A stretch of 44,788 nt of DNA from a virus. Positions 5,106-10,936 of this stretch are shown piece by piece. Made by a program: the position numbers and the translations under genes. Where the stretch lies: IMG/VR virus record IMGVR_UViG_3300037119_006958, positions 1 to 44,788 of that record; one strand, given 5' to 3'. Under the pieces are notes generated by a model that searched no databases, was not told where the DNA came from, and saw only the letters and a list, made by a program, of their open reading frames with translations. How positions within the stretch are numbered: position 1 is the stretch's first letter; each line of letters opens with the position of its first letter.

Positions 5106-6514
5106 ATTTCACCTCCTTCGGTCAGCTTGGGAAGGGCGGGGACGGCGGCGCGCAGCTCGGTGAGGGAGGGCGGCGTCGGGGGCCCGTCGAGGTTGCGGAG
5201 TGCGTCGAGGGCGGGGTGCGGCGCCTCGGCCTCGGGGGGCAGGACGTCGAGGGTGTAGCCCTCGTTCCCGTTGACCTTGTGGTAGCGGAGCCCGAGCACC
5301 GTGGCCGATTCGAGGCGGTCCTTGAAGGCGAGGCGCTCCAGCTTGTGGTTGTTGTTGTTGGCCCGGCACCACATCTCGTAGTCGAAATACAGGCGCCGGA
5401 TACCGGTGGTCGCCGACGGGTTGACGACGCACCGGTCATCCAGCCAGGCGCGCACGTTGTCGGAGCGGGTGGCGAAGACGTCGCGCACCGCGATCGAGGT
5501 GCGGGTCTGGACGAAACCGCCGGTCCCGAGCACCCACACCAGGGCGTCGAGGGCCGTTTCGATGATGGCCGGGATTTCGGTGCTGAGCTTGTCCACGAGG
5601 TGCGGGTCGGTGTGGCCGGCGAAGGTATTGGGGAAATAGAGGGTGTACCACCGCTCGAAATAGCCAGGGCCGGCATCGCGCACGCTGGGGATGGTGTTGG
5701 AGGCGGCGAGGAACAGGCCGGGAGGGTTGAGGGGGAACGGGTGCGCGCGCTTGCGCTCCACGAGCACGGGCTCACCGGCGGTGACCTGGAGGAACCCGGT
5801 GGTGTCGCTGATGAAAGCGCCCGAGGCGTCGAAGTCGATATTGATGATCTTGTTGTGCAGCTCGGCGAGCTTGAATTGATTGACCGAGGTGTTCATTTCG
5901 CGCAGGGACACGTTCGAGGTGTTGCCGCGGCCCACGATGCGACGGATCAATTCGAGGAGGGTGCCCTTGCCGTTACGGCCGGTCGGGCCGTACATCCATA
6001 CCGCTTTCTGGAGCGGGTTGGAGGGGAGCATGGCGTAGCCGATGATCTGCCAGACGGCGGGGATTTGGGCCTCGTAGCCCTTGAAGACCTCGGCGAGGAA
6101 GGCGTCGAAGCGGGGGTGCCGGTGCTGATGGTCGGGGTCGGCCGGGAAGTCCCACGGGAGCTTGGCGGTCGTCCAGTCGGCGGGGCGGTGCGGGGTGAAG
6201 GTGGCGGCGAGCGGGTCGTAGGTCCCGTCATCGAAGGGGATCAGGCGGGGGTTCGGGCGCCCCATCCGAGGGAGGCGCGGGTCGTGGAGGAGCAGCGGGC
6301 GCACCTCGCGGCGATGCTTGACCCGAGCGTTCCGGCCGAACGCCGTATTGACCACGAGGTCGAGGAGGGACGGGGGCGAGGCGTCGAGGCGCCACCGCTC
6401 GACGCTGGGGTCGTAGACCCACAGCTCGTCGTCGTGGCCGAGTGCGAAGGAGCCCGTATCGAGGGCCTCCTGGGCGATGGCGGTGTAGTCGGGGCCGGCG
6501 GTATCGGTGGTCAC
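5102..6514 (-). CDS. D5/P4-type superfamily 3 primase-helicase
   Basis: A 470-residue protein. An N-terminal ~140-residue region (LWVYDPSVERWRLD) resembles the D5_N domain; the SF3 ATPase core follows, with Walker A GPTGRNGKG at 176-184, Walker B INIDFD at 224-229 and the SF3 motif C AASNTIP at 270-276. Family members unwind DNA at phage or plasmid origins. No archaeo-eukaryotic primase domain is seen; a separate CHC2/TOPRIM primase is encoded at 38525-39481. GTG at 6514 has no Shine-Dalgarno but a TAGACT hexamer 5 nt upstream, suggesting a leaderless mRNA. It is the first gene of the long leftward operon. Confidence 0.9.
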   Translation of the reverse strand: MTTDTAGPDYTAIAQEALDTGSFALGHDDELWVYDPSVERWRLDASPPSLLDLVVNTAFGRNARVKHRREVRPLLLHDPRLPRMGRPNPRLIPFDDGTYDPLAATFTPHRPADWTTAKLPWDFPADPDHQHRHPRFDAFLAEVFKGYEAQIPAVWQIIGYAMLPSNPLQKAVWMYGPTGRNGKGTLLELIRRIVGRGNTSNVSLREMNTSVNQFKLAELHNKIINIDFDASGAFISDTTGFLQVTAGEPVLVERKRAHPFPLNPPGLFLAASNTIPSVRDAGPGYFERWYTLYFPNTFAGHTDPHLVDKLSTEIPAIIETALDALVWVLGTGGFVQTRTSIAVRDVFATRSDNVRAWLDDRCVVNPSATTGIRRLYFDYEMWCRANNNNHKLERLAFKDRLESATVLGLRYHKVNGNEGYTLDVLPPEAEAPHPALDALRNLDGPPTPPSLTELRAAVPALPKLTEGGEI

Positions 6515-6519
6515 GATTC

Positions 6520-6525
6520 AGTCTA
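6520..6525 (-). promoter_or_regulatory. -10 hexamer of the leftward early operon
   Basis: Minus strand TAGACT, then 5 nt to the GTG at 6514. The absence of a ribosome site fits a leaderless transcript. Confidence 0.55.
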
Positions 6526-6685
6526 ACCGGGGCTAAATTCCGCATGTTCCCCCTGTTCCCCCCAGCGCTTGTGACGTCTGTCACTTTCGGGGGGTATAAG
6601 AGGAAGTCTGGGAGGTAGTTAGTACCACGCGCACCTGCGCCTGTGGCGGTAAATGGCAGGCCAAACTTCCCGTTCTTCCCCCCGG

Positions 6686-6691
6686 TACTAT
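6686..6691 (+). promoter_or_regulatory. -10 hexamer of the HTH gene
   Basis: TACTAT followed by 7 nt and the ATG at 6699, with no Shine-Dalgarno between them. Confidence 0.5.
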
Positions 6692-6698
6692 CTATGGC

Positions 6699-7211
6699 AT
6701 GGATTCCACCAACTCGATCGTGCCCGTCGAGCGCACCTGGGAACAGGCGAAGGCGAGCGCGATCAGCCCCGGCGGGAAGTTCAACGAGAAGCGCCGCGCG
6801 ATCTACCTGGAGGAGCGCCGGCAGGGGACGCCGCACCTCACCGCGCTACGGCGGGCCGACATCTCGCCTAGCACGCATGATCGCTACTCGGCTGCGATCG
6901 GCCAGCAATGGAAGAACACCGTCCGGTATGCGGTCGAGGAGGGCCTCGACCCGATCAGGGCGGTGCGTCGGGCTGCTGCCCTAGAGGGCGAGCCGTGGGC
7001 GGTGCGTGCGGAAATCGGCGACGGTCGCGCCGCTAGTGGCGGTGCGTCCGGCGGTGAGGGCCCCGCAGGGTCGACCACCGTGAACATTGGCGCCGTCGTC
7101 GTGGGCGGCGAGGCGGGGGTCGCCGGCGCGCTCCACGGGATTCTCGACCGATTGCGGGAGCGGGAGCGTGCGATAGCAGGAGGCGACGGGAGCGAGCACG
7201 AGAGCGCATAA
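6699..7211 (+). CDS. HTH protein: regulator or small terminase-like
   Basis: A 170-residue protein (MDSTNSIVPVERTWEQAKAS). Residues ~28-65 (EKRRAIYLEERRQGTPHLTA followed by LRRADISPSTHDRY) look like a helix-turn-helix of the type found in small terminase subunits and phage regulators; a Gly/Ala linker and a short C-terminal helix follow. It diverges from the D5-type operon, which favours a regulator, but small terminases have the same build. The last ~20 codons (RERERAIAGGDGSEHESA) lie inside the word-iterated zone, so the 3' end appears overrun by that repeat vocabulary. Confidence 0.65.
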   Translation: MDSTNSIVPVERTWEQAKASAISPGGKFNEKRRAIYLEERRQGTPHLTALRRADISPSTHDRYSAAIGQQWKNTVRYAVEEGLDPIRAVRRAAALEGEPWAVRAEIGDGRAASGGASGGEGPAGSTTVNIGAVVVGGEAGVAGALHGILDRLRERERAIAGGDGSEHESA

Positions 7212-7217
7212 CGCAAA

Positions 7218-7246
7218 CGAGGCGACCGCTCGTGCTGGTCGCCTCG
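7218..7246. repeat. Dispersed repeat hairpin, copy 1
   Basis: Stem CGAGGCGACC/GGTCGCCTCG (10 bp) with loop GCTCGTGCT, just after the HTH gene stop. The identical loop and inner 9-bp stem recur at 9027-9057. On the minus strand it is followed by TTTGCGTT, so it could terminate leftward transcripts. Confidence 0.7.
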
Positions 7247-7283
7247 TGCGCTCGTGCGCTCGCCTCGTGCTCGCTGGTCGATA

Positions 7284-7293
7284 CCGCCGGCGG
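7284..7293. repeat. CCGCCGGCGG iterated palindrome, first of nine
   Basis: Exact copies start at 7284, 7518, 8365, 8382, 8470, 8593, 8833, 9490 and 9653, in genes and in spacers, often extended to ACCGCCGGCGGT or CCCGCCGGCGGG. Confidence 0.85.
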
Positions 7294-7557
7294 GAGCTGC
7301 GCAGCTCGTGCGCTAGCTCGTGCTGGTCGCCTCGCTCGCTGGTCACGAAATCACACTAGTGGAATTCGACCGCTCGTGCTCCCGCTCGTGAGCGGTCGCC
7401 TCGTGAGAGCGTGCTAAATCGACGCCTAAGCTCGTGCGAGGGAGGGAGGCGGTAGGTAGGTGCGGGAGGATGGGAGGCGAGCGCAGCGGTCGATTTCTCG
7501 CCTCGCTCCCGTCGCGACCGCCGGCGGAAATGTGCGCGAGCTTGAGCGGGAAACGAA

Positions 7558-7585
7558 AGAGGCGACCGCCTAGGCGGTCGCCTCT
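7558..7585 (-). terminator. 28-bp perfect palindrome, leftward terminator
   Basis: AGAGGCGACCGCC followed by its mirror (centre CCTAGG) forms a perfect 28-bp palindrome. Minus-strand continuation is TTCGTTTCCC. It lies ~43 nt after the stop of the gene at 7628 and fits a rho-independent terminator for the leftward genes of this zone. Confidence 0.6.
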
Positions 7586-7627
7586 CGTGCTCGCTCTCGT
7601 GCGCAGCTCGTGCGCTCTCGCTGGTCG

Positions 7628-8293
7628 CTAGAAATCCTCCGTTCCGTCGGATAGGTGCGCAGCGGGAGCGGGAGCGGGAGTGTTAGCTCGCTGCGCTATG
7701 TGCGCAGCACGTAGGTTCCCGCTCGCTTTCCCGTCTAGCTCCCGTCGATGCGCTAGCCAGCAAATAGCTTGCAATTGCTGCGGGAGGATTCCCGCTCGCC
7801 TCGCCTCGCTGCGGTAGATAGAGGCGACCAGCGCATAGGTTCCCGCTCGCTCTAGCCATTTATCGGATGGCGAGCGACCGCCTATCCCGTGGAGAGCTAT
7901 GGCTACAGCATGGCGGTCGACCGTTACCGCTCCCGCTCGTGAGGGATAGAGGATGTTTCGATAGAACGAGCGCACCTTTCGACCGCCTAGCACGAGCGAG
8001 GGAGGCGAACCCTCAAGAATGGCTAGCGCTTTCGATATCCCGTCGCCTAGCGCACCTATGCTCTGCGCTTCCTCGTGCGAGCGGGAGGCGACCAGCGAGC
8101 GAGCTGCGGAAATGTTCGCTAGCCATCCGATTTGAGGCGAGAGCGCAGCGATTACCGCAGCTCCCGTACTCACTCCCTCGCCTAGCTCGCTCGCTAGCTC
8201 GTGCGCTACGGGATACCAACCCATCCCGCTCGTGCGCTCGCTCTCGTGAGCGAGGCGGTAGCACGTGCGCACGTTCTCACGCAGCACGCTCAC
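7628..8293 (-). CDS. DUF7178-type actinophage protein
   Basis: The segment SGMGWYPVAHELASELGEGV, then AAVIAALSPQIGWLANISAA, LGGRKVRSFYRNIL, AVTVDRHAVAIALHG and the closing LQAICWLAHRRE match a protein family I know from many actinophages (believed DUF7178, unknown function; the order loosely recalls helix-hairpin-helix glycosylases with a catalytic-type Asp in VDRHA, which is speculation). The frame stays open to a TTG at 8452, but upstream residues are repeat-derived; GTG at 8293 (VSVLRENVRTCYRLA) fits the family N-terminus better. Start uncertain. The gene is written in the local repeat vocabulary. Confidence 0.62.
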   Translation of the reverse strand: MSVLRENVRTCYRLAHESERTSGMGWYPVAHELASELGEGVSTGAAVIAALSPQIGWLANISAARSLVASRSHEEAQSIGALGDGISKALAILEGSPPSLVLGGRKVRSFYRNILYPSRAGAVTVDRHAVAIALHGIGGRSPSDKWLERAGTYALVASIYRSEARRAGILPQQLQAICWLAHRRELDGKASGNLRAAHIAQRANTPAPAPAAHLSDGTEDF

Positions 8294-8423
8294 GGGATAC
8301 GTGCGCAGCTCTCGTGCGATGCTCGCACGTATGGCGGTTTGCCTAGCTCGCCTCCCGCTACCTACCGCCGGCGGGAGGAAACCGCCGGCGGGAGGAAGCG
8401 AGCGCAGCTCTCGTGCTCGCTGG

Positions 8424-8951
8424 TCAGTAGGCACTAGCGAGCACGTTCTCAAGCGAGCGAGCGTAGATACCGCCGGCGGTCGCCTCTATGCGCTCGCCTC
8501 CACCGTAGGTGAGGGAAATCGCATCCTGGAAATACCAGCGAGCGAGAATGGCGAGCGTGCGCTCAAGCTCCCGCCTCGTGAGCGAGCACGTACCGCCGGC
8601 GGTAAAGGTTTCCTCGCTCCCGTGTTCCTCGCTGGTCGAAATCCCGCCATCCACCCGGAAATCAAGCGAGGCGAACAAGTCGACCGTATCCCGCTTGAAT
8701 TCCTCCCATTCCGAAAGCGGAAGGTCGCGACCGCTCGTGCTCTCGATATTGCGACCGATCGAAACGATCACCCATCCCGCCTCGCTCGTGCTGGTCTCGT
8801 GCTCGCTGGTCTCGCTGGTCTCGCTCGTGCTCCCGCCGGCGGGAACGAATCCGCCTAGCTCGTGCGAGAAACGGAACGCTGCGGACGGTCGGCAGATTTC
8901 GCCCGGATATCCCTTGTGGGCGGGACGGTCGGAAATCGGATTCGTAGGCAT
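8424..8951 (-). CDS. Hypothetical protein with TSE-rich insert (175 aa)
   Basis: MPTNPISDRPAHKGYPGEIC starts at an ATG with GAAAGAGG 7 nt upstream. Residues ~40-60 are a low-complexity run (TSETSETSEHETSTSEAG) produced by the zone's GACCAGCGAG and GCACGAG words; elsewhere TAGG and PAGG mark copies of the CCGCCGGCGG palindrome. Between them are ordinary helical segments (LPLSEWEEFKRDTVDLFASL and RRELERTLAILARWYFQDAI), which argue that this is a real gene that tolerates the inserted words. No family recognised. Confidence 0.58.
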   Translation of the reverse strand: MPTNPISDRPAHKGYPGEICRPSAAFRFSHELGGFVPAGGSTSETSETSEHETSTSEAGWVIVSIGRNIESTSGRDLPLSEWEEFKRDTVDLFASLDFRVDGGISTSEEHGSEETFTAGGTCSLTRRELERTLAILARWYFQDAISLTYGGGERIEATAGGIYARSLENVLASAY

Positions 8952-8973
8952 TGCTCGCCTCTTTCGTAGGTGT

Positions 8974-8988
8974 GAGGGAATTTCCCTC
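8974..8988. repeat. GAGGGAA-T-TTCCCTC inverted repeat, copy 1
   Basis: 7-bp arms around a single T, 22 nt upstream of the ATG at 8951. A second copy with 9-bp arms is at 9408-9426. Both precede minus-strand starts, so they may be operators or leader structures. Confidence 0.55.
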
Positions 8989-9026
8989 GCTCGTGCTCTG
9001 CGCTCTCGTGCGCAGCTCACGAGCGA

Positions 9027-9057
9027 GGGAGGCGACCGCTCGTGCTGGTCGCCTCCC
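9027..9057. repeat. Dispersed repeat hairpin, copy 2
   Basis: Stem GGGAGGCGACC/GGTCGCCTCCC (11 bp) with the same 9-nt loop GCTCGTGCT as at 7218-7246. It lies in the spacer upstream of the gene at 8951. Confidence 0.7.
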
Positions 9058-9061
9058 GTCG

Positions 9062-9244
9062 CTAGCTCTCGCCTCGCTGGTCTCCCGCTCGCCTCCCTAG
9101 CGACCATCGACGGTCGATGCTCTCGCTACGTGCGCTCGCTCGCCTCCCGTCGCTAGCTCTGCGGGAGGCTACGTAGCCTCGCCTACGGTCGGTTAGGTAC
9201 GTGCGAGCGAGCTGCGTGCGCTCGCTCTCGCTCGTGCTGGTCAC
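9062..9244 (-). CDS. Doubtful small ORF (60 aa)
   Basis: A GTG at 9244 overlaps the TGA of the 47-residue ORF (GTGA) and has AGGCGGGAAA in front, both typical of genuine starts here. The product (VTSTSESERTQLARTYLTDR and on) is mostly Arg, Ser, Asp and Gly from the repeat words, so it could be translated repeat rather than a selected protein. No motif. Listed only because of the coupling signal. Confidence 0.25.
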   Translation of the reverse strand: MTSTSESERTQLARTYLTDRRRGYVASRRASDGRRASARSESIDRRWSLGRRAGDQRGES

Positions 9245-9384
9245 TTTCCCGCCTCCCTCGTGCTCGCCTCAATCATCGACCAGCGAGCGAAATCCTGCCT
9301 ACGTTGCCACGCAGCTCGTGCGCTCGCCTCGTGCTCCCGTAGGCGGTCGCCTCGCTGCGCATCCCGCAGAGTGTCAAATCGCAT
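9241..9384 (-). CDS. Small basic ORF (47 aa)
   Basis: ATG at 9384, product MRFDTLRDAQRGDRLREHEA continuing to RRQDFARWSMIEASTREAGK. GGGAGCGAGAGCT lies directly upstream. It is helical, highly charged, and partly repeat-derived. Flanked upstream by the second GAGGGAA inverted repeat and followed by a GTGA overlap. No known family; coding status uncertain. Confidence 0.4.
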   Translation of the reverse strand: MRFDTLRDAQRGDRLREHEASARAAWQRRQDFARWSMIEASTREAGK

Positions 9385-9407
9385 AGCTCTCGCTCCCGTG
9401 CTCTCGT

Positions 9408-9426
9408 GCGAGGGAATTTCCCTCGC
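9408..9426. repeat. GAGGGAA-T-TTCCCTC inverted repeat, copy 2
   Basis: GCGAGGGAA-T-TTCCCTCGC, 9-bp arms, 24 nt upstream of the ATG at 9384. It shares the 15-nt core with 8974-8988. Confidence 0.55.
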
Positions 9427-9463
9427 TCGCTCGCCTCCCGTGGGCAGGGAGGAAAGCGAGCGA

Positions 9464-9491
9464 GGGAGGCGAGCACGTGCGCTCGCCTCCC
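9464..9491. repeat. Hairpin repeat GGGAGGCGAG/CTCGCCTCCC
   Basis: 10-bp stem with loop CACGTGCG, built from the same words as the other hairpins, in the spacer after the gene at 9504. Confidence 0.6.
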
Positions 9492-9503
9492 GCCGGCGGT
9501 CGC

Positions 9504-10034
9504 CTAGTTGTCTGCGTACCATTCCGTCGCGACCGCTACCGCCATCGGAACGCTTGAGTAGCTCTCGCTGTAGGTGTGCGACTCCCGCAGCTCTCGCACG
9601 TAGTGAGGAAGCTCACGAGCGAGGAATACCTCACCCGTAGACGGGACCCATACCGCCGGCGGAACGAGGAAGCTCTCTAGAACGATCCCGCAGCTCTCGC
9701 ACGTGCGCTCGCCTCGCTCGCCTCGCTCGCTCTCGTTCTCGTGCTCGCACGTGCGAGGCGAGAAATCCCGCAGCGAGCCGACGGGAGGGAGACCGTCGGC
9801 GGATAGGTGCGAGGCGAAACCGCCGAAAGCGTGCCTACCGTCGATGCTCACGTAATAGCTAGGCGTGCATTCCGTCCCGTCGGGACGGGTGAGCTGCGTG
9901 GTCACGATTTCGACCAGCACGGGACCGATCACCCAGACTCCCGCCTCGTTCGTTCCCGTGCTGCGTGCTGTCCAGAGCGTGCGAGTGAGTAGCTCGCTCG
10001 TTCCTCGTTCGCTGGTCTCGTGGGTCGCATCCAT
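9504..10034 (-). CDS. Hypothetical protein, first gene of the repeat zone (176 aa)
   Basis: MDATHETSERGTSELLTRTL starts at an ATG with GAGGAACGAG upstream. Non-repeat parts look like a folded beta-rich protein (TGTNEAGVWVIGPVLVEIVT and PSYYVSIDGRHAFGGFASHL, plus a C-terminal PMAVAVATEWYADN). A Cys-rich stretch (TCEHENESERGERGERTCES then CG) could be a zinc knuckle but is largely spelled by repeat words. Function unknown. Farthest upstream of the leftward genes in the zone; no clear promoter seen. Confidence 0.55.
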   Translation of the reverse strand: MDATHETSERGTSELLTRTLWTARSTGTNEAGVWVIGPVLVEIVTTQLTRPDGTECTPSYYVSIDGRHAFGGFASHLSADGLPPVGSLRDFSPRTCEHENESERGERGERTCESCGIVLESFLVPPAVWVPSTGEVFLARELPHYVRELRESHTYSESYSSVPMAVAVATEWYADN

Positions 10035-10609
10035 GTTCGCTCTCGTTCCTCGTGCGTCGGTTTCCTGTCGGGTGACACGTGCTCATCGGACCGAAATTCT
10101 GTCAAGAGGGAAATCTCAAATAACGCTGTGACCAGCGGAAATACAGCGATGTAGTTCGGCGGATTTCGCGACACTCTGTGCCGAAATCCCCTAGGTGGTC
10201 GCGAGCTGCGGTAGGCGCGACCGCCTCGCCTCCCTCCCTCCCGCAGCGGTATCGCGCTCCCGCCTCGCCTCCCGCCTCCCTCGTGCTCGCTACCGCAGCT
10301 CGCATATCGGGACGGGAGGCGACCGCCTCGCACGTGCGACGGGAGGGAGGGAGGCGGGAGCTATGCAACGTGATGCATAGGTATGCGCTCGCCTCGCCTC
10401 CCTCCCTCGCTGGTCACGTGTTACAGCACGTCATATGAAACGGTTACAGTTCGATGTCATTGAATCAATGGTTGTTCACAATTGGGGACAACTTTCGAGG
10501 CGGGGGGCGGGGCGGGGGGCACACCCCCTTCGTGGCGGGCCCGCGCGCCCTAAGTTGGCGTCCACCGGTGCTACGAAATTTCGAGCTGTAACCCGCGTAC
10601 ACTGGCCCC
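10035..10609. other. Gene-less spacer before the virion region
   Basis: No supported gene in ~575 nt. To about 10430 it continues the repeat words. Beyond that it is ordinary sequence with an ACGTG-N6-CACGT repeat (10416-10431), GTTGT/ACAAC arms (10471-10492), a G5-CACA-C5 hairpin (10515-10528) and the palindrome CGAAATTTCG (10574-10583), which ends 14 nt before the first late -10 hexamer and so lies in the -35 area. Confidence 0.6.
10598..10603 (+). promoter_or_regulatory. First late -10 hexamer, TACACT
   Basis: TACACT, 6 nt, ATG at 10610. The palindrome CGAAATTTCG lies in the -35 area. Probable start of the rightward virion transcript. Confidence 0.6.
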
Positions 10610-10819
10610 ATGCCCACCCACTACCCGCCCGCCTACGACGCCCACGACGACCCCCCGCACCCGGTCCTCGACCGGGTGTTCCCCGTCCACGAGTGCGTCC
10701 CCGTCCCCGCCGGCGCGATCTACCTGAACAGCGGCGGGCACGCCTACTCGACCCACGGCACCGCCGGCCCGATCCAGGGGTTCTACGTCCCGCACCTCGA
10801 CGGCGCAGCGCTGCTGTAG
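10610..10819 (+). CDS. Hypothetical small protein (69 aa)
   Basis: MPTHYPPAYDAHDDPPHPVL, rich in Pro, His and Asp at the N-terminus, then a strand-like segment (PVPAGAIYLNSGGHAYSTHG). No membrane segment or motif. The start is fixed by the TACACT hexamer 6 nt upstream. Its TAG stop forms the first half of the next gene's TAGGCT hexamer. First gene of the late block; function unknown. Confidence 0.6.
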   Translation: MPTHYPPAYDAHDDPPHPVLDRVFPVHECVPVPAGAIYLNSGGHAYSTHGTAGPIQGFYVPHLDGAALL

Positions 10820-10822
10820 GCT
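10817..10822 (+). promoter_or_regulatory. Stop-embedded -10 hexamer TAGGCT
   Basis: The TAG stop of 10610-10819 is the first half of TAGGCT; 6 nt (all C) separate it from the ATG at 10829. Confidence 0.55.
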
Positions 10823-10828
10823 CCCCCC

Positions 10829-10936
10829 ATGCGAGGACCAGCCCTGACCACCGAGGAAATCCGCGACTACCAGCGGCGCGCCGCCGAGCGTGACGCCAAG
10901 GCGCGCGCGGAGGTCGAGCGCGAGCGGCGCTCGTGA
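10829..10936 (+). CDS. Small charged helical protein (35 aa)
   Basis: MRGPALTTEEIRDYQRRAAE followed by RDAKARAEVERERRS. Entirely helical and highly charged. ATG lies 6 nt after TAGGCT, and its TGA overlaps the GTG of the glycosidase gene (GTGA), which supports translation of both. Function unknown; it may serve mainly to couple translation. Confidence 0.5.
   Translation: MRGPALTTEEIRDYQRRAAERDAKARAEVERERRS

Larger units (their letters stand above)
6515..6698. promoter_or_regulatory. Divergent control region
   Basis: 184 nt between two divergent leaderless-type starts. It holds an inverted repeat GTGAC-N4-GTCAC (6571-6584), a TATAAG box (6595-6600), and three related G-rich tracts: minus strand GGGGGGAACAGGGGGAAC near 6551-6567, plus strand GGGGGGTATAAGAGGAAGT near 6589-6607, and minus strand GGGGGGAAGAACGGGAAGT near 6665-6683. 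These are candidate operators controlling early transcription in both directions. Confidence 0.5.
7160..10430. repeat. Word-iterated, hairpin-dense zone
   Basis: About 3.3 kb in which a few short words recur constantly in both orientations: CTCGTGC/GCACGAG, GCTGGTC/GACCAGC, CGCCTC/GAGGCG, CGCTCG/CGAGCG, GCGGGAGG, GCTAGC, GCTGCGCAGC and the palindrome CCGCCGGCGG. They run through genes and spacers alike, so codon use alone does not explain them. The left boundary lies inside the 3' end of the HTH gene and the right near 10430, where sequence becomes ordinary and more AT-rich. The ~415 nt from 7212 to 7627 hold no supported gene, only words, a repeat hairpin and a terminator. Confidence 0.85.

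Noticed and set aside
8294-8452. N-terminal extension of the DUF7178-type protein from a TTG at 8452
   Set aside because: The added residues are repeat-derived (two CCGCCGGCGG copies), the start is TTG without a clear ribosome site, and the family N-terminus begins near the GTG at 8293.
7212-10430. CRISPR array or tandem repeat
   Set aside because: Repeated words have no fixed spacing, no repeat-spacer order and no constant unit length, and no cas genes are present; the Cas4-like nuclease belongs to a recombination operon.
10448-10456. GTTCGA-like half site suggestive of an actinobacterial SOS box
   Set aside because: Only a half site; the matching TCGAAC arm at proper spacing is missing.
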